A stretch of DNA of 64,000 bases from Salinicoccus sp. YB14-2 (lineage in GTDB: Bacteria > Bacillota > Bacilli > Staphylococcales > Salinicoccaceae): contig NZ_LFKO01000002.1 in assembly GCF_001265075.1 (NCBI RefSeq), forward strand, positions 298,719-362,718, given 5' to 3'. Within the stretch, counting starts at the first letter, position 1. The number at the start of each line of letters is the position of its first letter. Of the stretch, positions 38,222 through 46,769 are shown piece by piece. A model generated the notes under the pieces. The model saw only the letters and a list, made by a program, of their open reading frames with translations. It had not been told where the DNA came from and ran no database searches. A program made the translations under genes and the position numbers.

Positions 38222-39484
38222 ATGTATAACTATCATATTTGTCCGCACCGGGATATTTTATGTGTGGATTTAAAAAGTTTTTTTGCGAGTGTGGCCTGTA
38301 TTTTGAAAGGACTGGACCCGATGACGACAAAACTCGCGGTCGTCGGTGATACGAAAAGCATCGGATCAGTAGTGCTTGCTGCCACACCGGAATTGAAAAA
38401 GATCGGCATAAAGACAGGATCGCGCCTTTTTGAAATTCCGAATCGGCGGGATATTTATATCATTAATCCATCGATGAAAATCTATCTGGATTATTCCGGA
38501 AAAATAACTGAAGTGGCACTGAAGTACGTGGCACCTGAAGATTTCCATCAGTATTCCATCGATGAATTTTTTATGGACGTGACGAAAAGTTATCATCTGT
38601 TTGAGAAGTCGCCGTATCTGCTGGCACGGAGAATCAGAAAAGAAATCTATGAAGCGACGAAAATCGACAGTGCCATCGGCATTGGAGAAAATATGCTGCT
38701 GAGTAAACTGGCTCTGGACTCTGAAGCGAAGAAAATGAGTGACGGCATTGCAGAGTGGCGGTACCATGATGTGCCTGAAAAGCTGTGGCCGATTACACCG
38801 CTGAGAGATTTTTGGGGAATCAACCGGCGCAGCGAAGTGAAACTTAATCAGCGTGGGATTTTTAATATCGGAGATCTGGCGCATTACAACCCGGCGCACC
38901 TGAAGCGTGATTTCGGCATCGTCGGCGTCGACTGGCATCTTCATGCCAATGGCATAGATTTCAGTGTCATACGGGAGAAACACGTCGTCCATTCGCCGTC
39001 CATCGCAAAGAGCCAGATACTGATGCGGGATTACGAATTTGAAGACATTTATGTCGTTTTATTTGAACAGATTGATGAAGTGGCCCACAGGCTGCGGCTT
39101 GCGCACCGGCTTGCGAGAACCGTCCAGTTTTCTGTCGGTACTAAAGACGGTGAAGTATTCAGGAAGCAGTTTACAGTGAAAGAAGGTACCAATAACGAAA
39201 ACGACATGATGAAAACCGTGTGGCGGCATCTGCTGCAGATGGCGGATACGGAGGCATTGTACCGGACCATCAGTGTGTCGCTCACCAACTTCATCCCCGA
39301 CAGCATCAAACAGGTCTCCTTGTTCGAGAACATGGAGAAAGTGCTGAAAGAAGAGGCGCTTGTCAAAACGATCGATGAACTGAAAGTAAAGTACGGCCAG
39401 CTTTCCGTCATGCGCGCCTTAAGCAGGACAGATGCATCCACTCTGAAACTTCGGGAAGGATTGATTGCGGGACATAAGAGGTAG
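38222..39484 (+). CDS. Y-family DNA polymerase, UmuC/UvrX type
   Basis: Translesion polymerase. 420 residues. Catalytic acidic residues: VDLKSFFASV (first Asp) near residue 17 and YSIDEFFMDVT (Asp-Glu) around 105-115; GIGENMLLSKLALDSEAKK and the helix-hairpin-helix-like NQRGIFNIGDLAHYNP follow. It is the ImpB/MucB/SamB type (B. subtilis UvrX/YqjW, S. aureus SA1196), usually SOS-induced and error-prone. The GAGGTG Shine-Dalgarno is 4-5 bases before the ATG and the LexA box is just upstream. Confidence 0.93.
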   Translation: MYNYHICPHRDILCVDLKSFFASVACILKGLDPMTTKLAVVGDTKSIGSVVLAATPELKKIGIKTGSRLFEIPNRRDIYIINPSMKIYLDYSGKITEVALKYVAPEDFHQYSIDEFFMDVTKSYHLFEKSPYLLARRIRKEIYEATKIDSAIGIGENMLLSKLALDSEAKKMSDGIAEWRYHDVPEKLWPITPLRDFWGINRRSEVKLNQRGIFNIGDLAHYNPAHLKRDFGIVGVDWHLHANGIDFSVIREKHVVHSPSIAKSQILMRDYEFEDIYVVLFEQIDEVAHRLRLAHRLARTVQFSVGTKDGEVFRKQFTVKEGTNNENDMMKTVWRHLLQMADTEALYRTISVSLTNFIPDSIKQVSLFENMEKVLKEEALVKTIDELKVKYGQLSVMRALSRTDASTLKLREGLIAGHKR

Positions 39485-39792
39485 ATTGGTGTATGGTGCA
39501 GCGGCGAGTACATCCGTTTGAAATGGCGACGTGCTCGTAATTCGGCCGTCGAAAACAATCAAGTCTGTTGAAATTCTGGATATGCTCGTAATAAGTACAT
39601 AAAATCCGAGTCTATTGGGATGAATTTATAATGTACTCGGATTCTGTCCTGTCAAAACGAGCATGACCATCTTAAGTAGACTATATGCCTGGAAAATCCA
39701 TTAAAAAACAATCAGAAGAGGTAGGTCAACAGTTCACATCTGGTGTGTATATGGTAGGATAAAAACATCTAAAAAAACGGGAGGAACAATAT
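39485..39792. repeat. Intergenic region with degenerate tandem/inverted repeats
   Basis: About 300 bases without a gene. Two direct units of about 51 bp begin at 39531 (GTGCTCGTAATTCGG) and 39582 (ATGCTCGTAATAAGT), sharing TGCTCGTAAT at the start and AGTCTRTTG in the middle. The second is followed by an inverted copy (GTACTCGGATT at 39633-39643 and ACGAGCAT at 39657-39664), so ATGCTCGT..AATCCGAGT and ACTCGGATT..ACGAGCAT make a nested hairpin of about 83 nt. A half unit lies at about 39505-39530 (CGAGTACATCCGTTTGAAAT). This looks like a dispersed intergenic repeat family, possibly non-autonomous. Confidence 0.55.
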
Positions 39793-40230
39793 ATGAGCAC
39801 CCCGATCATAAAAGAACTGCACACGGCAGAGGAAATACAACAAGGATTTCCGGTGATGAGACAGCTGAGGACGCATCTGGATGAAGAGGCCTATATGGAT
39901 CTCGTGCTCGAAGCGCAGGCACAGGACCGTTATAAACTTTTTGCGCTCGTCGAGGATGATGAGATTGTGGCCGTCACCGGATTCAAACCGATGATCACTT
40001 TGTATTACGGCAGATTTGTCTGGGTGTGCGATCTGGTCACCGACAGTGTCAGCCGTTCAAAAGGCTACGGCAAAACACTGCTTGAGTTTGTCCATGAATG
40101 GACTGAGAAAAACGGCTATGACAGTGTGGCGCTGTCGTCCGGTCTCGAGAAAACCGAAGCCCACCGTTTTTACGAGGATAAAATGGATTATGACAAAGTC
40201 AGCTACGTTTTTAAAAATTCATTGAAATAA
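39793..40230 (+). CDS. GNAT acetyltransferase
   Basis: 145 residues, single GNAT domain. The acetyl-CoA loop is [14 protein letters not shown] (R/Q-x-x-G-x-G: here S-K-G-Y-G-K) at about residues 94-107; [21 protein letters not shown] is the strand-helix-tyrosine end of the fold. Substrate unknown. The Shine-Dalgarno GGGAGGA precedes the ATG. It is 28 bases before a second acetyltransferase and probably co-transcribed with it. Confidence 0.88.
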   Translation: MSTPIIKELHTAEEIQQGFPVMRQLRTHLDEEAYMDLVLEAQAQDRYKLFALVEDDEIVAVTGFKPMITLYYGRFVWVCDLVTDSVSRSKGYGKTLLEFVHEWTEKNGYDSVALSSGLEKTEAHRFYEDKMDYDKVSYVFKNSLK

Positions 40231-40258
40231 AAACCGGAATAGATGAAAAGAGGATTAT

Positions 40259-40798
40259 ATGTATCGTGATGAAGGGCTGGTGATCCGGCCGATTGAAGAA
40301 GATGATTTATATGATGTCTGGGCACTGATTTTTAAAGAGGAAGCGCCCGAATGGAAAAAGTGGGATGCGCCGTATTATCCCCATTCTGCGTTGACATATG
40401 AAGATTTTTTAAGAGGTTCCGCCCCGTGGGTCAATAAGGACAACCGGTGGCTCGTTGAAGTGGGCGGTGTCGTTGTCGGCACCGTATCCTATTATTGGGA
40501 AGATAAGTCATCCAACTGGCTCGAGATCGGCATCGTCTTGTATCAGCCGGAAAATTGGAGCCGTGGTCTCGGCACGCGGACATTGAAAATGTGGATCGAT
40601 CATTTATTCAACACGCTGCCTCTGGTCCGTGTCGGTTTGACAACCTGGTCCGGAAATCAACGGATGATCCGGGTCGCAGAAAAACTCGGTATGCAGATGG
40701 AAGCGAGAATCCGGAAAGTCCGCTATTACGACGAGCACTATTATGATTCCATCAGAATGGGTATTCTGCGTGAAGAGTGGACCGGTGAAAGTGAATAG
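40259..40798 (+). CDS. GNAT acetyltransferase, RimJ/RimL type
   Basis: 179 residues. N-terminal LVIRPIEEDDLYDVW, core WLEIGIVLYQPENWSRGLGT with the acetyl-CoA loop NWSRGLGTRTLKMW, and the typical RimL end VRVGLTTWSGNQRMIRVAEKLGM. Aminoglycoside and small-molecule acetyltransferases of this shape exist, but nothing specific points there. AGAGG precedes the ATG at 40259; the G/C content looks like that of the neighbouring GNAT gene. Confidence 0.88.
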   Translation: MYRDEGLVIRPIEEDDLYDVWALIFKEEAPEWKKWDAPYYPHSALTYEDFLRGSAPWVNKDNRWLVEVGGVVVGTVSYYWEDKSSNWLEIGIVLYQPENWSRGLGTRTLKMWIDHLFNTLPLVRVGLTTWSGNQRMIRVAEKLGMQMEARIRKVRYYDEHYYDSIRMGILREEWTGESE

Positions 40799-40892
40799 TT
40801 GCAGGGTGTGCAGCAAAAACATGTAAATGACAGGCGACTCTGAATGATTCATGCAACCGTCTCAAAAATTAAAAGTGATTCGAACCGTCGGA

Positions 40893-41240
40893 CTATCCAA
40901 TCACCTCTTTGAAACCCCACAGGAACATCAGGCCGTTTGCGACACCTAACACGAGTGATATCATTGTGCCGACAAGCACATACTCGCTCTCTTTTTTGAC
41001 AGTTTCATTGGATTTATCGCCGGAAAATCTTAGTATGGATTTTGCAGCAATAATCAGCCCGAGTGCCGTATATTGATTCAAAACAACGAAGACGATGATG
41101 ATCAGACGTTCTGAATAACCGATGGTCATGCCGATATAATCTGTTTCGGGATTCTTCTCCCCGGATAAGAATTCGAGAAACAGCTTGATCAGAAGTCCGC
41201 TAAAAATATAAAAGAGAATGCCTAGAGCAATGATCCACAT
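40893..41240 (-). CDS. Small membrane protein, DUF3307 C-terminal-like
   Basis: 115 residues with three membrane segments (about 2-22, 42-66, 90-110). IGYSERLIIIVFVVLNQYTALGLIIAAKSILRF followed by SEYVLVGTMIS (quoted in parts: SERLIIIVFVVLNQYTALG) matches the C-terminal region of DUF3307 proteins. Such proteins are repeatedly next to SatD-like genes, as here. It starts in the stop of the upstream gene (TAATG, one-base overlap), so the two are translated together. No biochemical function is known. Confidence 0.75.
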   Translation of the reverse strand: MWIIALGILFYIFSGLLIKLFLEFLSGEKNPETDYIGMTIGYSERLIIIVFVVLNQYTALGLIIAAKSILRFSGDKSNETVKKESEYVLVGTMISLVLGVANGLMFLWGFKEVIG

Positions 41241-41902
41241 TATCTGTCACCTGACTTTCTGAAAGATTGGATGACTTTATTCTGCAGTTCAGTAAGATCG
41301 ACTTCATCTTTATAGCATGATTCCAAAAAATTCAGAATGACTTCAAGCTGGCGGCCTCTCGATTTCTGGAAATGGGCGGATATGGTCGAATGGCTTTTGT
41401 TTAAAGAGGATGCGATTTCCTTTTGTGTCATATTTGACATTTTCATGAGCAGGACTTCGCGCTGCAATCCAGTTAAATTGTTTAAAATATCCGTTACATA
41501 CATGAGTGCAACGTCGATTGAACAGTCGATATCGACGCCGGCGAAATCCTGAATGGCTGATTTCTTAACGTTATCCAGTGCGATCCTTGTCTCCTTGATT
41601 CCGGCATCGGTCCATTCTTCCGGGTCTGTTTCAGGGAACTTCTCATCAATTGTATGAAAGCTGCACTTCAAAGGAAAGCTGTTTTCCCGCCACAATAATT
41701 TGGCATAAAATGCGATAAATAGGGTATAGTGAGGTTTAGAGGAAATGATGAATAGTTCATCCCCCATCCGGTAATTTACGTAAGACTTTTCCTGGTGAGA
41801 GAGCCATCCGGAAATTTCTTTTTCAAGCCATTTTATCTCTTTTGACAAATCTTGAGTGGCTTTAGTGCTTCCGCTGACGTCCATTATTAATAAAGATATC
41901 AT
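41240..41902 (-). CDS. SatD-like protein with C-terminal sigma-70 region 4-type HTH
   Basis: 220 residues in two parts. The N-terminal 140 residues, with LLIMDVSGSTKA and RMGDELFIIS, resemble SatD-family proteins and have the strand order of nucleotide-cyclase-like folds. The C-terminal part LTGLQREVLLMKMSNMTQ KEIASSLNKSHSTISAHFQKSR (in two pieces) is a helix-turn-helix of the sigma-70 region 4/LuxR kind. It is thus a probable DNA-binding sensor. GGGAG is nine bases before the ATG. Directly upstream are two palindromes in the region shared with the divergent fem operon, one lying between the -35 and -10 of this gene's own promoter. Confidence 0.75.
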   Translation of the reverse strand: MISLLIMDVSGSTKATQDLSKEIKWLEKEISGWLSHQEKSYVNYRMGDELFIISSKPHYTLFIAFYAKLLWRENSFPLKCSFHTIDEKFPETDPEEWTDAGIKETRIALDNVKKSAIQDFAGVDIDCSIDVALMYVTDILNNLTGLQREVLLMKMSNMTQKEIASSLNKSHSTISAHFQKSRGRQLEVILNFLESCYKDEVDLTELQNKVIQSFRKSGDR

Positions 41903-41949
41903 CGCTCATCACTCCCTGTGTTTAATGATATAATATATAAGGTATGTCT

Positions 41950-42008
41950 ATTATACTTAAATTCGTTCAATTAAGCGAATAGTTTATAATTCGTTCAAAT
42001 GGACGAAT
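41950..42008. promoter_or_regulatory. Duplicated palindromic operators between satD-like and fem genes
   Basis: Two 20-bp units start 28 bp apart: 41961-41980 (ATTCGTTCAATTAAGCGAAT) and 41989-42008 (ATTCGTTCAAATGGACGAAT). The second is nearly palindromic (ATTCGT/ACGAAT arms); the first shares the left half ATTCGTTCAA. On the minus strand TATAAT (41955-41950) has the first unit just upstream, covering its spacer and -35. This is the expected architecture of autoregulation by the HTH protein. Confidence 0.6.
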
Positions 42009-42090
42009 ATAAATTAAAGAAAATAAAGATGAAATTAATAATGAAGTTTGTTAATATACTATAGTGAAAAATGTGAACAGGAGTGCCAAA

Positions 42091-43350
42091 ATGGAATTTA
42101 CAGAGTTAACAATAGAAGAGTTTAATCACTTCACACGCAACAACTTCAGCCATTTTACCCAGACAGAGGAAAACTACCGGTTGAAAACAGATGGCGGGAC
42201 AGAAACTTATCTGGTCGGCGTTAAACATGAAGACGCAGTCCGTGCGGCATGTTTAGTGACTTTGACCCCCGTGATGAAAGTGATGAAATATGCTTACACA
42301 AACCGCGGCCCTGTAATGGATTACAGCGATAAGAAGGTGTTCGATACTTTCTTCACCGGTCTGAAGCAGTTTTTAAAACCAAAAAATGTACTGCATTTAA
42401 GAGTCGATCCTTATGAAGTGATCAATGAGCGCAACCATGAAGGTGAAATAACGAAGGATATGGGCAATAGATATATCTTTGAATATTTCAAAGAACATGG
42501 TTTCCGCCACGATGGTTTCTCAGTAGGGTTTGATCCCGTCATTCAGATCCGCTGGCATTCGATATTGGACCTTTCCAATAAAACACCGGAAGATGTACTG
42601 AATGATATGGACAGTTTAAGAAAGAGAAACATTAAAAAAGCTGAAAAACACGGTCTGGGTATAAAGTTTTTAGACTTGGACGATATCGATGTTTTCCGCA
42701 AGTTTATGAAAGATACTTCCGAAATGAAGGAATTTGTCGACAGAGATGATGAGTATTACATCAGCCGTAAAAAATATTTTAAAGATAATGTGTTGATACC
42801 GCTCGTATATGTCGACCTTGAAAGCTACAATGAAACGACTCAGAAAGATATGGATAAACTTAAGAAGAATATTGAAAAAGCACAGAATGCTGTTGAAAAA
42901 GATCCTGCAAATGAAAAACAGCAGAAGAAAATTATCAATTTGAGCGAACAGCTGTCAAATATTGAAGACAAGCTTAAAGAAGGTAAAGCACTGCTCGAAA
43001 AGTACGGTAAGGAACTGCCGGTCGCAAGTTCGTATTATTTTGTGACGCCGCATGAAGTCGTCTATCTTGCCGGGGGCAGTGACAATGATTTCCGCCATTT
43101 CGCAGGCAGTTATCTGATCCAGTGGAAAATGATCAATTACGCAATCGAAAACAATATTGATATATATAATTTTTACGGTATCAGCGGTGACTTTACACCG
43201 AAAGCAGAAGATGCAGGCGTCGTTCAGTTCAAAAAAGGATTCAATGCGAAAGTAAATGAATATATCGGTGATTTCATACAGCCGATCAACAAGCCGGCAT
43301 ATCTTCTGTATCAGTCTTTAAATAAAGTGCGTCAGAAATTAGGAAGGTAG
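42091..43350 (+). CDS. femA: FemA-type peptidoglycan interpeptide-bridge aminoacyltransferase
   Basis: Uses aminoacyl-tRNA (glycyl-tRNA in S. aureus) to extend the lipid II cross-bridge. 419 residues, colinear with S. aureus FemA: N-terminal MEFTELTIEEF, SHFTQTEENY, YTNRGPVMDY, QIRWHSILDL, LRKRNIKKAEKHG, a coiled-coil insertion around residues 245-300, and C-terminal IYNFYGISGDFT and VQFKKGFNA. The start is the ATG at 42091 after AGGAG; a GTG at 42064 is not supported. In S. aureus FemA adds glycines 2 and 3; here the residue added is not known. Confidence 0.93.
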   Translation: MEFTELTIEEFNHFTRNNFSHFTQTEENYRLKTDGGTETYLVGVKHEDAVRAACLVTLTPVMKVMKYAYTNRGPVMDYSDKKVFDTFFTGLKQFLKPKNVLHLRVDPYEVINERNHEGEITKDMGNRYIFEYFKEHGFRHDGFSVGFDPVIQIRWHSILDLSNKTPEDVLNDMDSLRKRNIKKAEKHGLGIKFLDLDDIDVFRKFMKDTSEMKEFVDRDDEYYISRKKYFKDNVLIPLVYVDLESYNETTQKDMDKLKKNIEKAQNAVEKDPANEKQQKKIINLSEQLSNIEDKLKEGKALLEKYGKELPVASSYYFVTPHEVVYLAGGSDNDFRHFAGSYLIQWKMINYAIENNIDIYNFYGISGDFTPKAEDAGVVQFKKGFNAKVNEYIGDFIQPINKPAYLLYQSLNKVRQKLGR

Positions 43351-43357
43351 GATGAAG

Positions 43358-44629
43358 ATGATTTTTACGGAATTAACTGATTTGGAATATCAAAATTATA
43401 TCGAAAAAGGGGAGGAGTCCGCCTTTTTCCAAATGATAGAAAATAAAGCGAACCGTGAGCTTGAAGATGACCAGTCCGTCCGCCTTCTTGGAGTCAAAGA
43501 TGATTCGGGGGAAGTGATTGCTGCCAGTCTGTTCAGTTTGAAATCGACAGGCCTCGGGCAGTACTTCTACTATTCCAACCGCGGACCGGTAATGAATTAT
43601 CATAATCATGAGCTCGTGCGGTTTTATTTTCAGGAACTGTCCAGGTATTTGAAAAATAATAACTGCTCGTACGTAAAAGTCGATCCCAACTGGATTTATA
43701 AAAAATATGATAAAGATGTCAATGAAAAAACGGATTACGAAGCGCAGGATGCGCTCATTAATATCATGGAACAAGAAGGCTATGTGCACCAGGGCTTTAC
43801 TAGAGGCTACTCAAAAACTTCACAGGCACGCTGGATGAGTGTGCTTGATGTGAGTGGCTATGATGATGTGAACACACTTGTTAAGACGTTTGATTCACAG
43901 CGTAAAAGAAATATTAAGAAAGCACAGAGATTCGGCGTTAAAGTGCGATTTTTAGAAGTGGATGAAATGGATAAATTCATGAAATTATATCTTGCGACTT
44001 CAGAACGCCAGGGCTTCTTCACGCATCCGGATCCGCTTAAATATTTCACTTACTTCAAAATGACTTATGGAGATAAGCTGTTGCTGCCGCTTGCGTATAT
44101 AGAGCTCGATGAATACATTCGGAATCTCACGAAAGAAAATGAAGATCTTAAAAAACGTCATCAACAGCAGGATAAGAAAGAGAATAAAAACGATAAGACA
44201 ATCAATAAGATTAAAGAGATGGAAAAGCAAATCAATAAGATTGAAGAGGATTTGAAGGAAGCGCGTGAGATACAGGCAGTCGAAGGGAATACACTCGATC
44301 TCGCAGCGGGTATTTATTTCGAAACGCCTTATGAACTGGTTTATAATTCGGGGGCAAGCACGAGTAAATATCCTCAGTTTGTCGGTCCTTACATGATGCA
44401 CCTGGAAATGATGAAATACTGTATTGATAATAATATCGACCGTTATAATTTCTACGGCGTCAGCGGTGATTTTTCCGAAGACGGTGAAGACTACGGTGTA
44501 TACAGGTTCAAGCGCGGATTCAACGCAGAAATTGAAGAGCTGGTCGGTGATTTCGTCAAAGTCATCAAACCGGTGCCTTACAATGTTTATAAAGTGAAAG
44601 CCAAGTTAAACCAGATGATTTCAAAGTAA
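43358..44629 (+). CDS. femB: FemB-type interpeptide-bridge aminoacyltransferase
   Basis: 423 residues from the second ATG (43358, MIFTELT), 9 bases after AGGAAGGT; the ATG at 43352 is too close. It aligns best with S. aureus FemB: LLGVKDDSGEVIAASLFS, YYSNRGPVMNYH, KVDPNWIYKKYDKD, FDSQRKRNIKKAQ, coiled-coil arm (about 250-310) and DRYNFYGVSGDFSEDGEDYG. In S. aureus FemB adds glycines 4 and 5. The gap to femA is 7 bases; co-translation is likely. Confidence 0.93.
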   Translation: MIFTELTDLEYQNYIEKGEESAFFQMIENKANRELEDDQSVRLLGVKDDSGEVIAASLFSLKSTGLGQYFYYSNRGPVMNYHNHELVRFYFQELSRYLKNNNCSYVKVDPNWIYKKYDKDVNEKTDYEAQDALINIMEQEGYVHQGFTRGYSKTSQARWMSVLDVSGYDDVNTLVKTFDSQRKRNIKKAQRFGVKVRFLEVDEMDKFMKLYLATSERQGFFTHPDPLKYFTYFKMTYGDKLLLPLAYIELDEYIRNLTKENEDLKKRHQQQDKKENKNDKTINKIKEMEKQINKIEEDLKEAREIQAVEGNTLDLAAGIYFETPYELVYNSGASTSKYPQFVGPYMMHLEMMKYCIDNNIDRYNFYGVSGDFSEDGEDYGVYRFKRGFNAEIEELVGDFVKVIKPVPYNVYKVKAKLNQMISK

Positions 44630-44657
44630 TGATAGATAAAGGAAGGTTGAACTTAAA

Positions 44658-45902
44658 ATGCATACAGCCAAGATAAGTGAGCAGACATTTAAACAGTTCA
44701 TCGATGATTATGACAGTTATATGCATTATCTCCATGATAATCTGTATTATGACTATATATCGGGTCTATATGAGACACATCTGATCGGTTTGTTCGAGGA
44801 GAATGAGCTGGTTGGTGTTTCAATGCTGAGTGCGACATCCGTCCTGAAAAGGTACCGGCTGTTTACGTCCCATACCGGACCGTTGATCAGAGATTTCAAT
44901 AATGAACGTCTGGCATTCTTTTTATCTGAAATCGACAAGTATGTTCAGAAAAATGGTGCGCTGCAGCTGATACATTCCCCGTATCATATTTATCAGATGC
45001 ATGATAAAGACGGAAACCTGATTGAAGATGACAAAAACAACCCGGATATTATAAATATATATGAGAAACAGGGCTATAAACATCACGGATTTACAAAAGA
45101 GCTGATTACTGAAGAGCTGCTCAGATACCAGGGTGTACTGGATATTACGCCGAGTGAAAAAGATTTGATGAAAAACATGGAATCCACAACAAGATATAAT
45201 ACGAAACAGGCGGAAATCATGCCGGTTAAACTCAGGTATCTGGATGAAGATGAATATGATTTGTTCATCGACATCTATAAGGAGACTGAAGAACGGATCG
45301 GCTTTGATCCGGTACCATCCGATAAAATCAAGAACCTGCTGAAAACACTTAAGGATAAGATGTATCTGGTCATGACATACGTCAACGTGGATGAATATCT
45401 GGACCAGCTTGCCGCAGAACGTGATGAACTTGCAGATGAGAAAAATCACATACTGGAACAAGAAAAAGAGGGCAGGGCAACTAAAGGACAGAAGAAGAAA
45501 CTGGAACAGATTGAACAGCAGTTAAACAGTAAGCATTCAAGGATTGAAAAGGTCGAAGGTTATAAAGCTGATTTTGGTACAGATTTAAATTTATCCGCAG
45601 GGATGTATTACTATAACAACCATGAGATGGTTTATCTTTTCAGCGGCAGTTATCCTGAACTTTCATTTTTCAAAGGAACAAACTATGCGACATGGGAAAT
45701 GATCAAAAAAACCAAAGAACTTGGACTTGAACGTTTTAACTTCTTCGGCCTGACAGGAGATTTTACTGAAGATGCCAAAGATTATGGCGTTTACAAGTTC
45801 AAAAAAGGGTATAATATCGGCATTGAAGAACTGCCGGGAACATTCGATAAAGTTTTCAATAAACTGATTTTCAATCTGGCAAGAAAATTGAATAAAATAT
45901 AG
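44658..45902 (+). CDS. Third FemABX-family aminoacyltransferase
   Basis: 414 residues with the same architecture as the two preceding genes: SHTGPLIRDFNNE in place of SNRGPVM, TRYNTKQAEIM in place of the basic RKRNIKKA motif, a coiled-coil arm (about 250-300), and LERFNFFGLTGDFTEDAKDYG with KFKKGYNIG at the end. It is more divergent than FemA or FemB (the RKRN cluster is lost), so its substrate may differ; in relation it recalls the FmhA/FmhC group. Shine-Dalgarno AAAGGAAGG. Starts 28 bases after femB and ends at a terminator. Confidence 0.9.
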   Translation: MHTAKISEQTFKQFIDDYDSYMHYLHDNLYYDYISGLYETHLIGLFEENELVGVSMLSATSVLKRYRLFTSHTGPLIRDFNNERLAFFLSEIDKYVQKNGALQLIHSPYHIYQMHDKDGNLIEDDKNNPDIINIYEKQGYKHHGFTKELITEELLRYQGVLDITPSEKDLMKNMESTTRYNTKQAEIMPVKLRYLDEDEYDLFIDIYKETEERIGFDPVPSDKIKNLLKTLKDKMYLVMTYVNVDEYLDQLAAERDELADEKNHILEQEKEGRATKGQKKKLEQIEQQLNSKHSRIEKVEGYKADFGTDLNLSAGMYYYNNHEMVYLFSGSYPELSFFKGTNYATWEMIKKTKELGLERFNFFGLTGDFTEDAKDYGVYKFKKGYNIGIEELPGTFDKVFNKLIFNLARKLNKI

Positions 45903-45909
45903 CAGCGAT

Positions 45910-45947
45910 AGGGGAGGAAAATTGTAAATTTTCTCCCTTATTTATTT
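45910..45947 (+). terminator. Terminator after the fem operon
   Basis: AGGGGAGGAAAATT / AATTTTCTCCCTT (one bulge) over GTA, followed by ATTTATTTG; only a broken T-run. Confidence 0.6.
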
Positions 45948-46018
45948 GTCCACTTTGAAAACAATCCTTATTTATGGTAAAAAGTAACTATAGGTATTGT
46001 AAGTAGGGGGGATTGAGC

Positions 46019-46559
46019 ATGGAAATTGATTATATAAGGGATTTTGCAATGTATACGGCAATTTTCGGGATAATGAGTTTTGTCTGGTTCGGATGGGCAC
46101 AGGAAGCGCCGAAGAAAAGCTGGAGAAAATATATTGGTACAGCATCCGTCATTGCATTGATAACGGGTATGGCAGGTGTTTATTTAAGTGTGGCAAACTG
46201 GAATCAGCCAAGTACTTTAACAGATAATGATTCCTTAATGACATATATCATAGTTTTTTTGGTTGGAAATGATTATAGCTGTTATCGGTGTCATTGTAAT
46301 ATTCCGTATGAAAAAACGTGAATATGCAGCACCATGGATTGCATTGATTGTCGGCGTGTATTTTATATTCCTAAAAGATGTATTCAATGATGCTGCATTG
46401 TATCTGCTCGCTGTACTTATGGTTGCAGCAGCATTGATATCACCGTGGACGGCACGTAAGCTCGGCGTCGCATACAGTGCGGTTACAGGTATAAGTTCCG
46501 GGGTTTTACTGTTTATTTTTGCAGTACTTGGACTGATCAGGTATTTACTCGCATTATAA
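46019..46559 (+). pseudogene. Membrane protein gene interrupted by frameshift at a T7 run
   Basis: The first frame opens at the ATG 46019 after a strong GGGGGG and reads IDYIRDFAMYTAIFGIMSFVW..LITGMAGVYLSVANW, then meets TTTTTTT (46254-46260) and goes on into an unrelated short tail ending at 46321. A second frame opens just after the T-run and reads IIAVIGVIVIFRMKKREYAAPWIALIVG (in parts: AAPWIALIVGVYFIF) through to 46559. If one T is removed, the two join into a continuous protein of about 180 residues with five to six membrane segments (ILE-VAL-PHE-TRP-LEU-GLU-MET at the joint). It is therefore either a phase-variable or inactivated gene or an error in the sequence. Confidence 0.75.
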
Positions 46560-46742
46560 TAGCAGAAATGCTGTGATAAAGACAATCAGCATGAATGCAA
46601 ATGAACCAATGATTGTTATGATGAATTTCTTACTCAATTTATTTTCTTTGGCAGTTTCAGCATCGGATTCAAATTCATTTGCGTTTTGAAGTACAACAAA
46701 TGCAGAAACGATCAGCACAAAAATTAATATAAATAGACCCAC
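46554..46742 (-). CDS. Small two-pass membrane protein
   Basis: About 62 residues with two hydrophobic helices (residues 1-17, and about 43-60) and a charged middle stretch. The start is not canonical: GGAG is followed by GTG at 46742, nine bases on; a TTG at 46757 overlaps the Shine-Dalgarno. The gene converges on the frameshifted membrane gene, overlapping its end by 6 bases. No recognisable family. Confidence 0.5.
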   Translation of the reverse strand: MGLFILIFVLIVSAFVVLQNANEFESDAETAKENKLSKKFIITIIGSFAFMLIVFITAFLLL

Positions 46743-46769
46743 AAATAATCGCTCCAAAATATCAGATTA

